Shown piece by piece: positions 37,356-44,815 of a stretch of 64,000 bases of DNA. Under the pieces are notes generated by a model. It had not been told where the DNA came from. It did not search any database and saw only the letters and a program-made list of their open reading frames with translations. Each line of letters begins with the position of its first letter. The stretch's first letter is position 1. Source of the DNA: Sulfurimonas sp. (lineage in GTDB: Bacteria > Campylobacterota > Campylobacteria > Campylobacterales > Sulfurimonadaceae); contig JAKFWK010000002.1 of NCBI GenBank assembly GCA_021732045.1, forward strand, positions 1 to 64,000. The letters run 5' to 3'. Made by a program: the position numbers and the translations under genes.

Positions 37356-38117
37356 GTGGAAAGCCTATTTTTCAATATCACTGACACAAAATACAGAGTT
37401 ACGACACTTTTTGAGAGTTCAGGCGAGCACATAAAGAGAGTTGATATATCTAATGGCATCTTTTTTTTAGATGTACAACTCTTTTTTCACAACATTGACA
37501 CTCTTATAAAAAACCTTGATAGAATGGTAGTTTTTTGCGTAGCAAAATATGCACAGATAAGTATAGTCGAAAATATCTCAAAAAAAGAGTTTGTGCTTAA
37601 TAAAAACAGCACAAACACTCTTATAGACACTCAAAGCATAGATGCTCTCAGCCTTTACATAATCGATAAAATAGTAAATATAAAGAGTGACTCCGTGATG
37701 AAGAGTATAGTGTGTGAGCAAAATATTTTAGAGTTTATTGCCCATAGGTTGCGACTAGTTGATATGGTAGATAAAGATCTCGACGATGATGAACTGTGCA
37801 TCTCAAAGAGTGCAAAAGAGATACTTTTAAAGAGTTATGTAAAGCCTCCTACTATCACTCTTCTGGCTCATCTGTGCGCGACAAACGAGTCAAAACTAAA
37901 AAAGGTTTTTAAAAAAGTATATAAATGCACCATATATGAGTATACACAAAAGCTCCGTCTTGAGAGAGCAAACCTCCTTTTAAGAGAACAACTCTTAAAT
38001 ATAGGAGAGATAGCAAAAGAGGTCGGCTACAAATATCAAAGTCACTTCTCAAAGTTTTTTTATGAGACTTACGGTGTTTATCCGAAGGATTTATTGAAAA
38101 AAAATAATTTGTGTTAG
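37356..38117 (+). CDS. AraC-family regulator, possibly N-terminally truncated
   Basis: 253 residues. The C-terminal 100 are a good AraC-type double helix-turn-helix: TITLLAHLCATNESKLKKVF and LRLERANLLLREQLLNIGEI, ending GYKYQSHFSKFFYETYGVYP. The N-terminal part is not a recognisable cupin domain. The GTG start at 37356 directly abuts the stop of the dehydrogenase remnant in the same frame, which suggests a deletion has joined the two genes and removed the original N-terminus. Usual family length is nearer 300. Confidence 0.65.
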   Translation: MESLFFNITDTKYRVTTLFESSGEHIKRVDISNGIFFLDVQLFFHNIDTLIKNLDRMVVFCVAKYAQISIVENISKKEFVLNKNSTNTLIDTQSIDALSLYIIDKIVNIKSDSVMKSIVCEQNILEFIAHRLRLVDMVDKDLDDDELCISKSAKEILLKSYVKPPTITLLAHLCATNESKLKKVFKKVYKCTIYEYTQKLRLERANLLLREQLLNIGEIAKEVGYKYQSHFSKFFYETYGVYPKDLLKKNNLC

Positions 38118-38152
38118 AATATAAAAAAATAGTTTAGCGGTACGGTAATAAA

Positions 38153-38440
38153 ATGTCTATATTTCAAAAATCAATACTAAACTCCACCAAACAAGATGAA
38201 AGTCTCGTCGCACAGAGATGGGCAAAATTTCAAAGCTACTTAGCAAAAATCTCCGCCATCAAAGGGTTTAAAGAAGAGGTTTATCAAGACGGTTTTTTAG
38301 AAGATATCTTTGAAAACTACCTCAGTTATATATCTAAAGCTCGCTCCTCTGACGAACTGATCTGGCTACACTTATCCATGCTTTTTGCGGAAGATAGAGA
38401 CCTGTTCAAAAAGAGACAATTAAAGAGATGTAGATATTGA
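38153..38440 (+). pseudogene. N-terminal remnant of a type IIG/Eco57I-like restriction-modification gene
   Basis: The first about 65 of 95 residues (MSIFQKSILN start, LVAQRWAKFQSYL, and EEVYQDGFLEDIFENYLSY) match, from memory, the start of large Eco57I-type restriction-methylase proteins of about 1,000 residues. The remaining tail is different and ends in a frameshift: the neighbouring frame continues DVDIEAISIINNFKDY to a stop near 38480. No methylase motif is left. This is a leftover piece. Confidence 0.5.
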
Positions 38441-38487
38441 AGCAATTTCAATTATAAATAATTTCAAAGATTATTAAAGGATTAGAT

Positions 38488-38886
38488 ATGGGAAGGGGTG
38501 GATTTCTTAGTGCAGTGGTTAAAGTTGCTAAAGCGATAAATAAGGCAAATGCAAAAGCTGCAAAAGAGAAAGAAAAGCAGGCAAGATTAATAGAGAAGGA
38601 GAAGGAGAGGCAGAGGCACATCACAGCACAGACTTTAAGAGATGAGGAGCGCCGACGGAATAGCAAACAAGCTGAAGAAGCTAGAGAGGCAGGAAGAATA
38701 GCTAACTTACAGCGTATCGAGGAAGAGGAGCGGCGATGGAATAGCAAACTTCAGGCAGCAAGACAAAGAGATATCGACAAGAATGAGTTAGATAGCATGA
38801 TTGAAGTTTCAAGGAGATTGTTTGAGTTAAGACAAGACGATAGACGGCGACTAGTCGAATCATTTATTCGAAAAAATATCAAGTAA
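38488..38886 (+). CDS. small basic coiled-coil protein
   Basis: 132 residues, not recognised. After a short hydrophobic start (GGFLSAVVKVAKAI) it is almost wholly charged Lys/Arg/Glu helix (residues about 20-110), with two similar blocks, DEERRRNSKQAEEAREAGR and EEERRWNSKLQAARQRD, that look like an internal duplication. AAAGG precedes the ATG. The stop is 9 bp before the DUF4041/GIY-YIG gene, so the two are very likely co-expressed. It may be a partner that binds the long coiled coil of that protein. Confidence 0.6.
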   Translation: MGRGGFLSAVVKVAKAINKANAKAAKEKEKQARLIEKEKERQRHITAQTLRDEERRRNSKQAEEAREAGRIANLQRIEEEERRWNSKLQAARQRDIDKNELDSMIEVSRRLFELRQDDRRRLVESFIRKNIK

Positions 38887-38895
38887 AGAGGAAGA

Positions 38896-40473
38896 ATGGA
38901 AACAAAAATATTTATCGTTTTGGCATTGTTGGTTGTAGTAGCAATTATGGTATTTTTGTTTGAAAGAAATAAGAATACAAACGAAAAGATTTCTTATTTC
39001 AATTCTATTGATGATGCGATTGCTGAGCTAGAGCTAGAAGTGAAGTTAAAAAATGAAGAAATCTCAAGGTTTGATTCTAAACTGAAGATGAAACAATTGT
39101 CTCTTGAGACCATTGATGATGATATACAAAATAAGAGCGTTGAAGCAAAGAAAATTTCTGATGAGATAGCAATAGCAAAAGCCTCATTTGATGGCCTAAG
39201 CAAGGAAACAGCTGATCTGCAAAGACTTAAGACGCAGGAAGAGCAATTACGACAATCTATTCAAGCATCAAACGAAAAAATGGAAAAAGACGCAGCAAAA
39301 ATAGCTTCACTGACCGCAGAAATAAAAAATATCACAAGAAAAGCCGACCTTTACTCAAGAATTGATGAATTTATTGATTATGGGCACTTTGAGATACCTC
39401 AATATCTCTATGAGACTTCCGCAAGATATGCTGAAGAAATAAAAATTATACGCAACACACAAAAAAAGATGATTATGGACAAAAAAGCGGTCTTATTTCC
39501 AGAAAGAAATACCATCTCCAAATACACATCACTGGATAGCGGAATATTTAAAAACCAAATAATTATGATGTTAAAAACATTTAATATTGAATGTGACTTT
39601 TTGATTGAAAATGTTAGCCCTGGTAATTTTGCAAGGACTCTTGAGAGAATTAGTAAAGCAGCAAATGATATCGAAAAAAACTCATTGACTCTTGAATTCG
39701 GTTTTAATAATGAGTATATATTACTTAAATTAGAAGAGTGTGAGCTTCAGTACCAATTTGCCTTAAAGAAACAGGAAGAAAAAGAAGAACAGCGTTTCAT
39801 AAGAGAGCAAATGAGAGAAGAGCAAAAGGCAATGCAAGAAGCCGAGAAGGCAATACAAGAAGCTGAGAAAGAGGAACATTTATATCGAGAATTGCTTAGC
39901 AAAGCGAGAGAGGAGCTTGCAAAAGCAGGTGGTGAGGAAATTATTCTTGCAGAATTTAAGATTGCTGAGCTTGAAAGAAAACTAGAAGAGGCAGAAAACA
40001 AGGAATGTCGCGCAAAGAGTATGGCTGAACAAACACGAAGAGGACATGTATATATTATCAGCAATATTGGATCATTTGGTGAAAATGTCTACAAGATAGG
40101 AATGACGCGACGACTTGACCCTATGGATAGAGTCAAAGAGCTCGGGGATGCCAGTGTGCCTTTTAGATTTGATGTTCATGCAATGATTGCTTTTGATGAT
40201 GCACCAAAGCTTGAATCGGAACTTCACAAGAAATTTATGAATAGTCGTGTCAACGCAGTAAATCTAAGAAAAGAATTCTTCAAAGTGGATCTTGAGATGA
40301 TTAGGGCAGCTGTAGCGGAACTTACCAATAAAGAAGCCGATTTTATTACCACGATTTTAGCAGAAGAATATTTTGAAACAAAGAGGCTTCAAGTACAACC
40401 TGTGTCTCTTTCCTCGTTCCCAACGCTCCAGCTTGGGAATACATACTCAAATCCATCTCTCATAGATGTATGA
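38896..40473 (+). CDS. membrane-anchored DUF4041 / GIY-YIG (T5orf172) nuclease-like protein
   Basis: 525 residues. One membrane helix (5-22), a coiled coil (about 38-150), a DUF4041-like region (about 150-290), a Glu/Lys-rich coiled coil (290-380), then a GIY-YIG domain of T5orf172/MUG113 type: VYIIS (385-389), VYKIGMTRR (398-406), LESELHKKF (439-447) and RKEFF (459-463). Such domain pairs occur in phages and mobile islands; the biological role is not established. The last about 20 residues are encoded by a palindromic repeat element. GAGGAA precedes the ATG. Base composition is richer in G and C than in neighbouring genes, which suggests transfer. Confidence 0.75.
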   Translation: METKIFIVLALLVVVAIMVFLFERNKNTNEKISYFNSIDDAIAELELEVKLKNEEISRFDSKLKMKQLSLETIDDDIQNKSVEAKKISDEIAIAKASFDGLSKETADLQRLKTQEEQLRQSIQASNEKMEKDAAKIASLTAEIKNITRKADLYSRIDEFIDYGHFEIPQYLYETSARYAEEIKIIRNTQKKMIMDKKAVLFPERNTISKYTSLDSGIFKNQIIMMLKTFNIECDFLIENVSPGNFARTLERISKAANDIEKNSLTLEFGFNNEYILLKLEECELQYQFALKKQEEKEEQRFIREQMREEQKAMQEAEKAIQEAEKEEHLYRELLSKAREELAKAGGEEIILAEFKIAELERKLEEAENKECRAKSMAEQTRRGHVYIISNIGSFGENVYKIGMTRRLDPMDRVKELGDASVPFRFDVHAMIAFDDAPKLESELHKKFMNSRVNAVNLRKEFFKVDLEMIRAAVAELTNKEADFITTILAEEYFETKRLQVQPVSLSSFPTLQLGNTYSNPSLIDV

Positions 40474-40500
40474 ATTCCCATCAAGACGATGGGAACTAGC
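40413..40500 (+). repeat. REP/MITE-like palindromic element
   Basis: Two hairpins about 36 bp apart: TTCCCAA (40417-40423) with TTGGGAA (40433-40439), and TTCCCATC (40475-40482) with GATGGGAA (40488-40495). The left end, CTCGTTCCCAACGCTC, resembles the dispersed palindromes found in many bacterial genomes. The element supplies the 3' end and stop codon of the GIY-YIG gene. Its left half is also similar to the first 34 bp of the repeats at 40764 and 41371. Confidence 0.6.
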
Positions 40501-40501
40501 C

Positions 40502-40728
40502 AAATGGTAATAAATAGTGAAGTTGAAAAAGATGGAGAAAAGAAAAATAAAGTTTATTTTTTGGCAAATAAAAAACAAATTTTATAAAAAACAAAAAACA
40601 AATTTTCTATAATCCCTATTTTAAGGGATTTGTTTTATTTTTGTTTATCTATTTTAAAAATAAAAAAACTGGAGAAACACCTCTCTAGGTAAATCCCAAC
40701 TTTTCTTAACCAAGTGCCAAATGTTGTG
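40502..40728 (+). repeat. island repeat A, copy 1
   Basis: About 227 bp nearly identical to 41829-42056. The left end encodes a winged-helix-like protein tail (EVEKDGEKKNKVYF); the middle has a hairpin, ATCCCT (40612-40617) with AGGGAT (40624-40629), flanked by AAACAAA and TTTGTTT arms that could extend it; the right end is CTTAACCAAGTGCCAAATG plus TTGTG. Together with 40729-40882 it fills the gap between the GIY-YIG and mazF genes. Confidence 0.85.
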
Positions 40729-40763
40729 CAAGCAACGCCCCTGTGAGTGAATCTCCACTTTCT

Positions 40764-40851
40764 CTCGTTCCAAACGCTCAACCTTCAAAATAAATACAAA
40801 ATCAATAAATAAAATGACAAATTGCAATGTTTTTTAAGGAGATTTTTAAAA
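40764..40851 (+). repeat. island repeat B, copy 1
   Basis: About 88 bp, from CTCGTTCC through CAATAAATAAAATGACAA to ATTTTTAAAA, matching 41371-41458 with few changes. It ends about 30 bp before the mazF start and may carry its promoter. Confidence 0.85.
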
Positions 40852-40882
40852 GAGGATAGTATGACAAAAAAAGGGGAGGATG

Positions 40883-41290
40883 ATGAGTAAACGGTTTGAT
40901 GCGTGGAATGAGACGAAAAAAAAGACAGAAGTTAATGAACGAAAAGTGGGTATCAAATCTCGGGAGCTATTTTGGGTAAAGATTGGGCAAAATATTGGTT
41001 CTGAGGAATATGGCAAAGGCGAAAACTTTACGCGTCCCGTTATTATTATCCGAAAGTTGACACATGATCTGTTTTTAGGAGTTCCTACTGCAACTGCTCT
41101 AAAACATGATGATTACTTTCATACATTTGAATACAATCATGAATCAAAAAGGATGGTAAATACATCTGCAATGATACTTCAAGTCAAAGTTTTTAGTACA
41201 AAACGATTGATGAAAAGAATTGGGATGGTTGACAAGGAAAATTTTAAAACGATTCAAGAGAAAATAAAGAGATTGATTGACCCCACTTGA
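40883..41290 (+). CDS. MazF/PemK-family toxin, no antitoxin gene seen
   Basis: 135 residues. KSRELFWVKIGQNIGSEEYG, NFTRPVIIIRKL, LFLGVPTATAL and AMILQVKVFSTKRLMKRIG match the PemK/MazF endoribonuclease fold, including the Arg-Pro and the later Ser/Thr region of the active site. ATG at 40880 and 40883 are both in frame; 40883 has the better distance from AGGGGAGG. A 9-codon frame begins at ATG 40861 and ends over the toxin start, so it could couple or damp translation. No antitoxin gene of normal size lies on either side. Confidence 0.75.
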   Translation: MSKRFDAWNETKKKTEVNERKVGIKSRELFWVKIGQNIGSEEYGKGENFTRPVIIIRKLTHDLFLGVPTATALKHDDYFHTFEYNHESKRMVNTSAMILQVKVFSTKRLMKRIGMVDKENFKTIQEKIKRLIDPT

Positions 41291-41370
41291 AAAGCGGGTG
41301 TGCCCGAAGGCGAATTGTGGAAGAATTATATACTATTTTTAAAAACATGTCAAAAAGTTCTGCATTTCCC

Positions 41371-41458
41371 CTCGTTTTCAACGCTCAACCTTCAAAATAA
41401 ATACAAAATCAATAAATAAAATGACAAGTTGCAATGTTTTTTAAGAAGATTTTAAAAA
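41371..41458 (+). repeat. island repeat B, copy 2
   Basis: Near-identical to 40764-40851. It lies upstream of the DUF1016 remnant as copy 1 lies upstream of mazF. The gap 41291-41485 holds this repeat and nothing else that could be recognised. Confidence 0.85.
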
Positions 41459-41485
41459 GCTACTAGGATGATGAAAAGAAGATAA

Positions 41486-41899
41486 ATAAGCACCAAAACC
41501 ATCAAAGAAAATTGGGGTAAAGGTGTAGTTAAAGAGTTGGCTGATTATATCAAGTTGCAAGAACCAACGATAAATGGATTTACAGCTAGAAGTCTTTGGC
41601 GTATGAAGCAATTTTATGAAACTTACAAAGACAATGAAAAAGTGTCGCCAGTGGTAACAGAAATTTCTTGGACAAATCATCTACTTTTATCGGCTTCTAA
41701 AAGTGATGAGGAGAGGGAATTTTATCTAAGAGCTTGTATCAAAGAGAGATATCCAAAAAGTAAAATATCTGAAATTCATCAAAGGATAGATGATTTGGAT
41801 ATTTCGTATTTAAGAAGAGTGGTTTACAAAATGGTAGTAAGTGGTGAAGTTGAAAAAGATGGTGAAAAGAAAAATATGGTTTATTTTATTGTCAAATAA
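41486..41899 (+). pseudogene. chimeric DUF1016 (YhcG) N-terminal remnant
   Basis: An open frame without a convincing start (first candidate TTG 41537) encodes TIKENWGKGVVKELADYI, TINGFTARSLWRMKQFYETY, EISWTNHLLL and SDEEREFYLRACIKERY, the N-terminal domain of DUF1016/YhcG proteins, whose full form carries a C-terminal PDDEXK nuclease. After about 41756 the sequence switches to a winged-helix tail (ISEIHQRIDDLDISYLRRVV, GEVEKDGEKKNMVYF) that belongs to the repeat A element. Both the true start and the nuclease domain are missing. Confidence 0.7.
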
Positions 41900-42056
41900 A
41901 AAACAAATTTTATAAAAAACAAAAAACAAATTTTCTATAATCGCTATTTTAAGGGATTTGTTTTATTTTTGTTTATCTATTTTAAAAATAAAAAAACTGG
42001 AGAAATGCCCCTCTGAGTAAATCCCAACTTTTCTTAACCAAGTGCCAAATGTTGTG
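41829..42056 (+). repeat. island repeat A, copy 2
   Basis: Near-identical to 40502-40728. Its left end encodes the last 23 residues of the DUF1016 chimera. It stops 16 bp before the MarR promoter. Confidence 0.85.
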
Positions 42057-42071
42057 AACTAATACATTCTC

Positions 42072-42100
42072 TTGACATTATTACTAATTAGTAATATAGT
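42072..42100 (+). promoter_or_regulatory. sigma-70 promoter with internal palindromic operator
   Basis: TTGACA (42072-42077) and TATAGT (42095-42100) are separated by 17 bp. The spacer is almost filled by a perfect 16-bp palindrome, ATTACTAATTAGTAAT (42080-42095). The MarR gene starts 18 bp downstream, so this is a probable autoregulatory operator that blocks RNA polymerase. Confidence 0.75.
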
Positions 42101-42118
42101 TTTATTGAGGTGATTGAT

Positions 42119-42571
42119 ATGAAGATTCATCCGACAAAAAGTTATGGCAAACGGGCTGATAGAATTATGGGTGCGTGGATTCAGCTTTTTCGTTCGTACA
42201 ATAAGATACGAGCAAAAGAGTCGGCTTATATTCAGTCATTTAGTTTAACAATGAACCAGTTTCAGGTGCTGGAGGTTTTATACCATAGAGGTGAACTTAG
42301 TGTCGGAGCGATTACAAAGCTGACAATGGGAACACACGGCAATACAACGGTTGTGGTAAAAAATCTCAAACGCGATGGCTTGATCAGTTCAGTTTTACAT
42401 GAAAATGACAAAAGAAGTTCGATTCTTTGCATTACCCAAAAAGGTAAAGATATTATAGAAAATCTGTTTCCAAATCATGCGAAAAATTTTGAAGACTACT
42501 TTGATGTTTTGAGCGATGATGAGGTAGATACACTGTTTTCACTTCTTCGAAAACTAAACAAAGCACAATAA
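42119..42571 (+). CDS. MarR-family transcriptional regulator
   Basis: 150 residues with a winged helix-turn-helix: FSLTMNQFQVLEVLYHRGEL, LTMGTHGNTTVVVKNLKRDG and the wing SSVLHENDKRSSILCITQKG. ATG at 42119 is preceded by GAGGTGATT and is preferred over GTG at 42110. The palindrome in its promoter is a likely binding site. It is followed by yceI after 11 bp, so both are probably derepressed together. The signal is unknown. Confidence 0.85.
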   Translation: MKIHPTKSYGKRADRIMGAWIQLFRSYNKIRAKESAYIQSFSLTMNQFQVLEVLYHRGELSVGAITKLTMGTHGNTTVVVKNLKRDGLISSVLHENDKRSSILCITQKGKDIIENLFPNHAKNFEDYFDVLSDDEVDTLFSLLRKLNKAQ

Positions 42572-42582
42572 AAGGATCTATT

Positions 42583-43152
42583 ATGAAAATAAAAACTATT
42601 TTGTTAGCGTCACTTCTATCTGTGGGGACGCTATTTGCAGGGAATTATAAAGTGGATGCTGATCATACGAGTGTGGCTTTTAAAGTCAAACATATGATGA
42701 TTTCAAATGTTAAAGGTCAGTTTGGAAAATTTAGTGGAACTTTTGTATATGATGAAAAAACAAAAACGCTTCAGGCTCTGCATGGCGATGTGGATGTGTT
42801 GTCAATTAATACAGATAATGCAAGAAGAGATACACACCTTAAAAGTGCAGATTTTTTCGATGTGGCAAAATACACGACCATAAGCTATACTCTTGATAAA
42901 GTGGTTGGAAATAAAGCATACGGAAAACTTACCATCCATGGCATAACAAAAGATGTACCGATGGATCTTGAACTTAGCGGCGGCACAGTAAAAGATCCTT
43001 GGGGCAATACAAGAACAGGTCTTTCACTTAGTGGAACGATTAACAGAAAAGATTTTGGACTTATGTGGAATCAGGCTATTGAAGCAGGCGGTGTGATGGT
43101 TGGCGATGAGGTCAAGATCAATGTTGAGATTGAGGGTATTTTGCAAAAATGA
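42583..43152 (+). CDS. yceI: YceI-family periplasmic lipid-binding protein
   Basis: 189 residues with a signal peptide (cleavage near residue 19, SVGTLFAG), then the YceI lipocalin-like barrel: YKVDADHTSVAFKVKHM, SADFFDVAKYTTISY, GKLTIHGITKDVPMDL and TINRKDFGLMWN. Family members bind polyisoprenoids or similar lipids in the periplasm and are often induced by stress. AAGGATC precedes the ATG. It is co-directional with the MarR gene. Confidence 0.9.
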   Translation: MKIKTILLASLLSVGTLFAGNYKVDADHTSVAFKVKHMMISNVKGQFGKFSGTFVYDEKTKTLQALHGDVDVLSINTDNARRDTHLKSADFFDVAKYTTISYTLDKVVGNKAYGKLTIHGITKDVPMDLELSGGTVKDPWGNTRTGLSLSGTINRKDFGLMWNQAIEAGGVMVGDEVKINVEIEGILQK

Positions 43153-43193
43153 AAACGCCGGCTCTTTTTGTGGGGCATTGAAATCCTATGAAC

Positions 43194-43220
43194 GCGATAA
43201 GGGGATAATTCTTTTATCGC
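43194..43220 (+). terminator. hairpin after yceI
   Basis: GCGATAA (43194-43200) pairs with TTATCGC (43214-43220), followed by TTCATTAAAT. It lies 42 bp after the yceI stop. The T-run is weak. Confidence 0.45.
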
Positions 43221-43263
43221 TTCATTAAATGGTTTGGGCAAAACTTTGCAAAAAACCAATATA

Positions 43264-43336
43264 AACGCCACTGTGAATGAATCTCTGCTTTTCTTAACCA
43301 AGTGCTAAATGTTGTGCACCAATACAATTGTTGACT
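43264..43336 (+). repeat. island repeat A, partial copy 3
   Basis: Carries CTTTTCTTAACCAAGTGC, then TAAATGTTGTG and AATACA, matching the right end of repeat A copy 2 and continuing a few bases into what flanks the MarR promoter. The rest of the 460-bp gap 43153-43612 has a terminator-like hairpin, two 16-bp repeats at 43383 and 43405 (22 bp apart, one mismatch) and presumably the promoter of the next operon. No gene is seen there. Confidence 0.65.
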
Positions 43337-43612
43337 TTAAAAATGGAAACTTTATGCAGATGATAAAGACTAAAGACACAACAAAATCCCTCTACTGCTA
43401 AAATAAAATCTCTCTACTGCCAAAAAACTCTTGATTGTATTTCTCTTTTTTTATATACTCAAACTATCAAATCATGGCAATCTTTTTGTGTCAAAAGTAG
43501 TTTTAGCTACACATACAATCAGTAATTTGGGTTAATAGGGTAAAATACAAAGAGTAATCAATGCTGTTTGTAGAAATAAAATCGTCGTTTTAAATATATT
43601 TTTGGAGCATAT

Positions 43613-44815
43613 ATGAAAAAGTATTTATTTTATGTGGTTGTTGTTCCACTAATTTTTGTTACCGCTTTATTTTCTATTCCTTTTATTATTCCTGCTAAAA
43701 AGTTCCCAAAATATAGTGATGCTAATTTAAGAGAAATAGCACTCTCAAGAGGTTTGAGATCTACTCCTACAACATTAGATGAGCTCAAAAAGCTATTAGA
43801 CTCACCAAAGAATCCAATAACTATGCAAAAAATCTCACTCGGCGAAGAGCTGTTTTTTGATACAAATTTATCAAAAAGCAGAGCTACAAGTTGTGCAACA
43901 TGTCACTCTTTTGATAGAGATTTAAAAAACAGAGGCGCTATTAGAAAAGTTGTTTTATCAAAAAACGAAAAATTTACAGATTGTGCTATGTGCCACTTGC
44001 AGGACCAAAGCGGAGTTGATAGATTTACATCCTCTGTTGGAGATAATGGTATAGAACATCCGCAACTGCTAAATACGCAGACCGTACTAAATGCATCTTT
44101 GGCAAAATACTTTACATGGAATGCAGAGGTTAAAAGCCTAGAGGAGCAGAGTGCAAATTCCATCGTGGCTCATCATAAACTAAATTTATCTCCAAAAGAG
44201 CTGGAGGAGAGACTTGGTTCAAACAGATACTTTATAGATAAGTTTCAGGAAGCTTTTGGAGAAAAACCAAATATAAACAACAGTTCAAAAGCTATTGCGG
44301 TTTATCTAAAGACGCTCATTACGAGAGGAAGCTATGATAGATTCTTGGATGGAGACAACAAGGCAATCAGTAGCGAAGCAAAGAGAGGCTTAGCAAACTT
44401 TATAAACTTTGGATGCAAGGGGTGTCATACGGGTGTGAGCTTGGGTGGTCAGAGTATTCAGAGATTTCCAGTGAGAATGGTTGTGCTTGCTTCGTACTTT
44501 AGGGTTAATTTGCATGGTGAATCTGGTAATGATGGTTCATTGTATGAGTTTCCATTTGAAAACAGAGGCGGATTCTTAGGCAGAAACAATCAATATCTAT
44601 TTAGGGTTCCAATACTACGAAATGTTGCAAAAACTTCACCATATTTTCATAATGGCGCCGTACCTAAGCTAAGAGAAGCTGTTGAAATTATGGCAAAATA
44701 TCAAACAGGACGCTATGTAAGTGATGAGCAGATTGATGAGATAGTTGCATTTCTAATAACACTAAACGGAGATTTGATTGACTATAAAAAAGCAAAAGGA
44801 GATGATACTCTATGA
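43613..44815 (+). CDS. triheme cytochrome c peroxidase-family protein
   Basis: 400 residues. A membrane anchor or uncleaved signal (about 5-27) is followed by three heme sites: CATCH (94-98), CAMCH (124-128) and CKGCH (268-272). The rest matches diheme cytochrome c peroxidase/MauG proteins (LGEELFFDTNLSKSRATSC, FRVPILRNVAKTSPYFHNG). Classical bacterial peroxidases have two hemes; the CAMCH site is extra. It would reduce peroxide, or oxidise another substrate, in the periplasm. GGAG precedes the ATG, and a 4-bp overlap joins it to the multiheme gene. Confidence 0.85.
   Translation: MKKYLFYVVVVPLIFVTALFSIPFIIPAKKFPKYSDANLREIALSRGLRSTPTTLDELKKLLDSPKNPITMQKISLGEELFFDTNLSKSRATSCATCHSFDRDLKNRGAIRKVVLSKNEKFTDCAMCHLQDQSGVDRFTSSVGDNGIEHPQLLNTQTVLNASLAKYFTWNAEVKSLEEQSANSIVAHHKLNLSPKELEERLGSNRYFIDKFQEAFGEKPNINNSSKAIAVYLKTLITRGSYDRFLDGDNKAISSEAKRGLANFINFGCKGCHTGVSLGGQSIQRFPVRMVVLASYFRVNLHGESGNDGSLYEFPFENRGGFLGRNNQYLFRVPILRNVAKTSPYFHNGAVPKLREAVEIMAKYQTGRYVSDEQIDEIVAFLITLNGDLIDYKKAKGDDTL

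Noticed and set aside
43071..43301. Minus-strand frame overlapping the end of yceI
   Set aside because: It lies partly opposite yceI and partly in the repeat-containing gap, with no family features.
40678..43340. Repeat ends resembling integron attC sites
   Set aside because: CTTAACC and GTTGTGC are near the repeat ends, but neither fits the RYYYAAC/GTTRRRY core and no integrase gene is seen.
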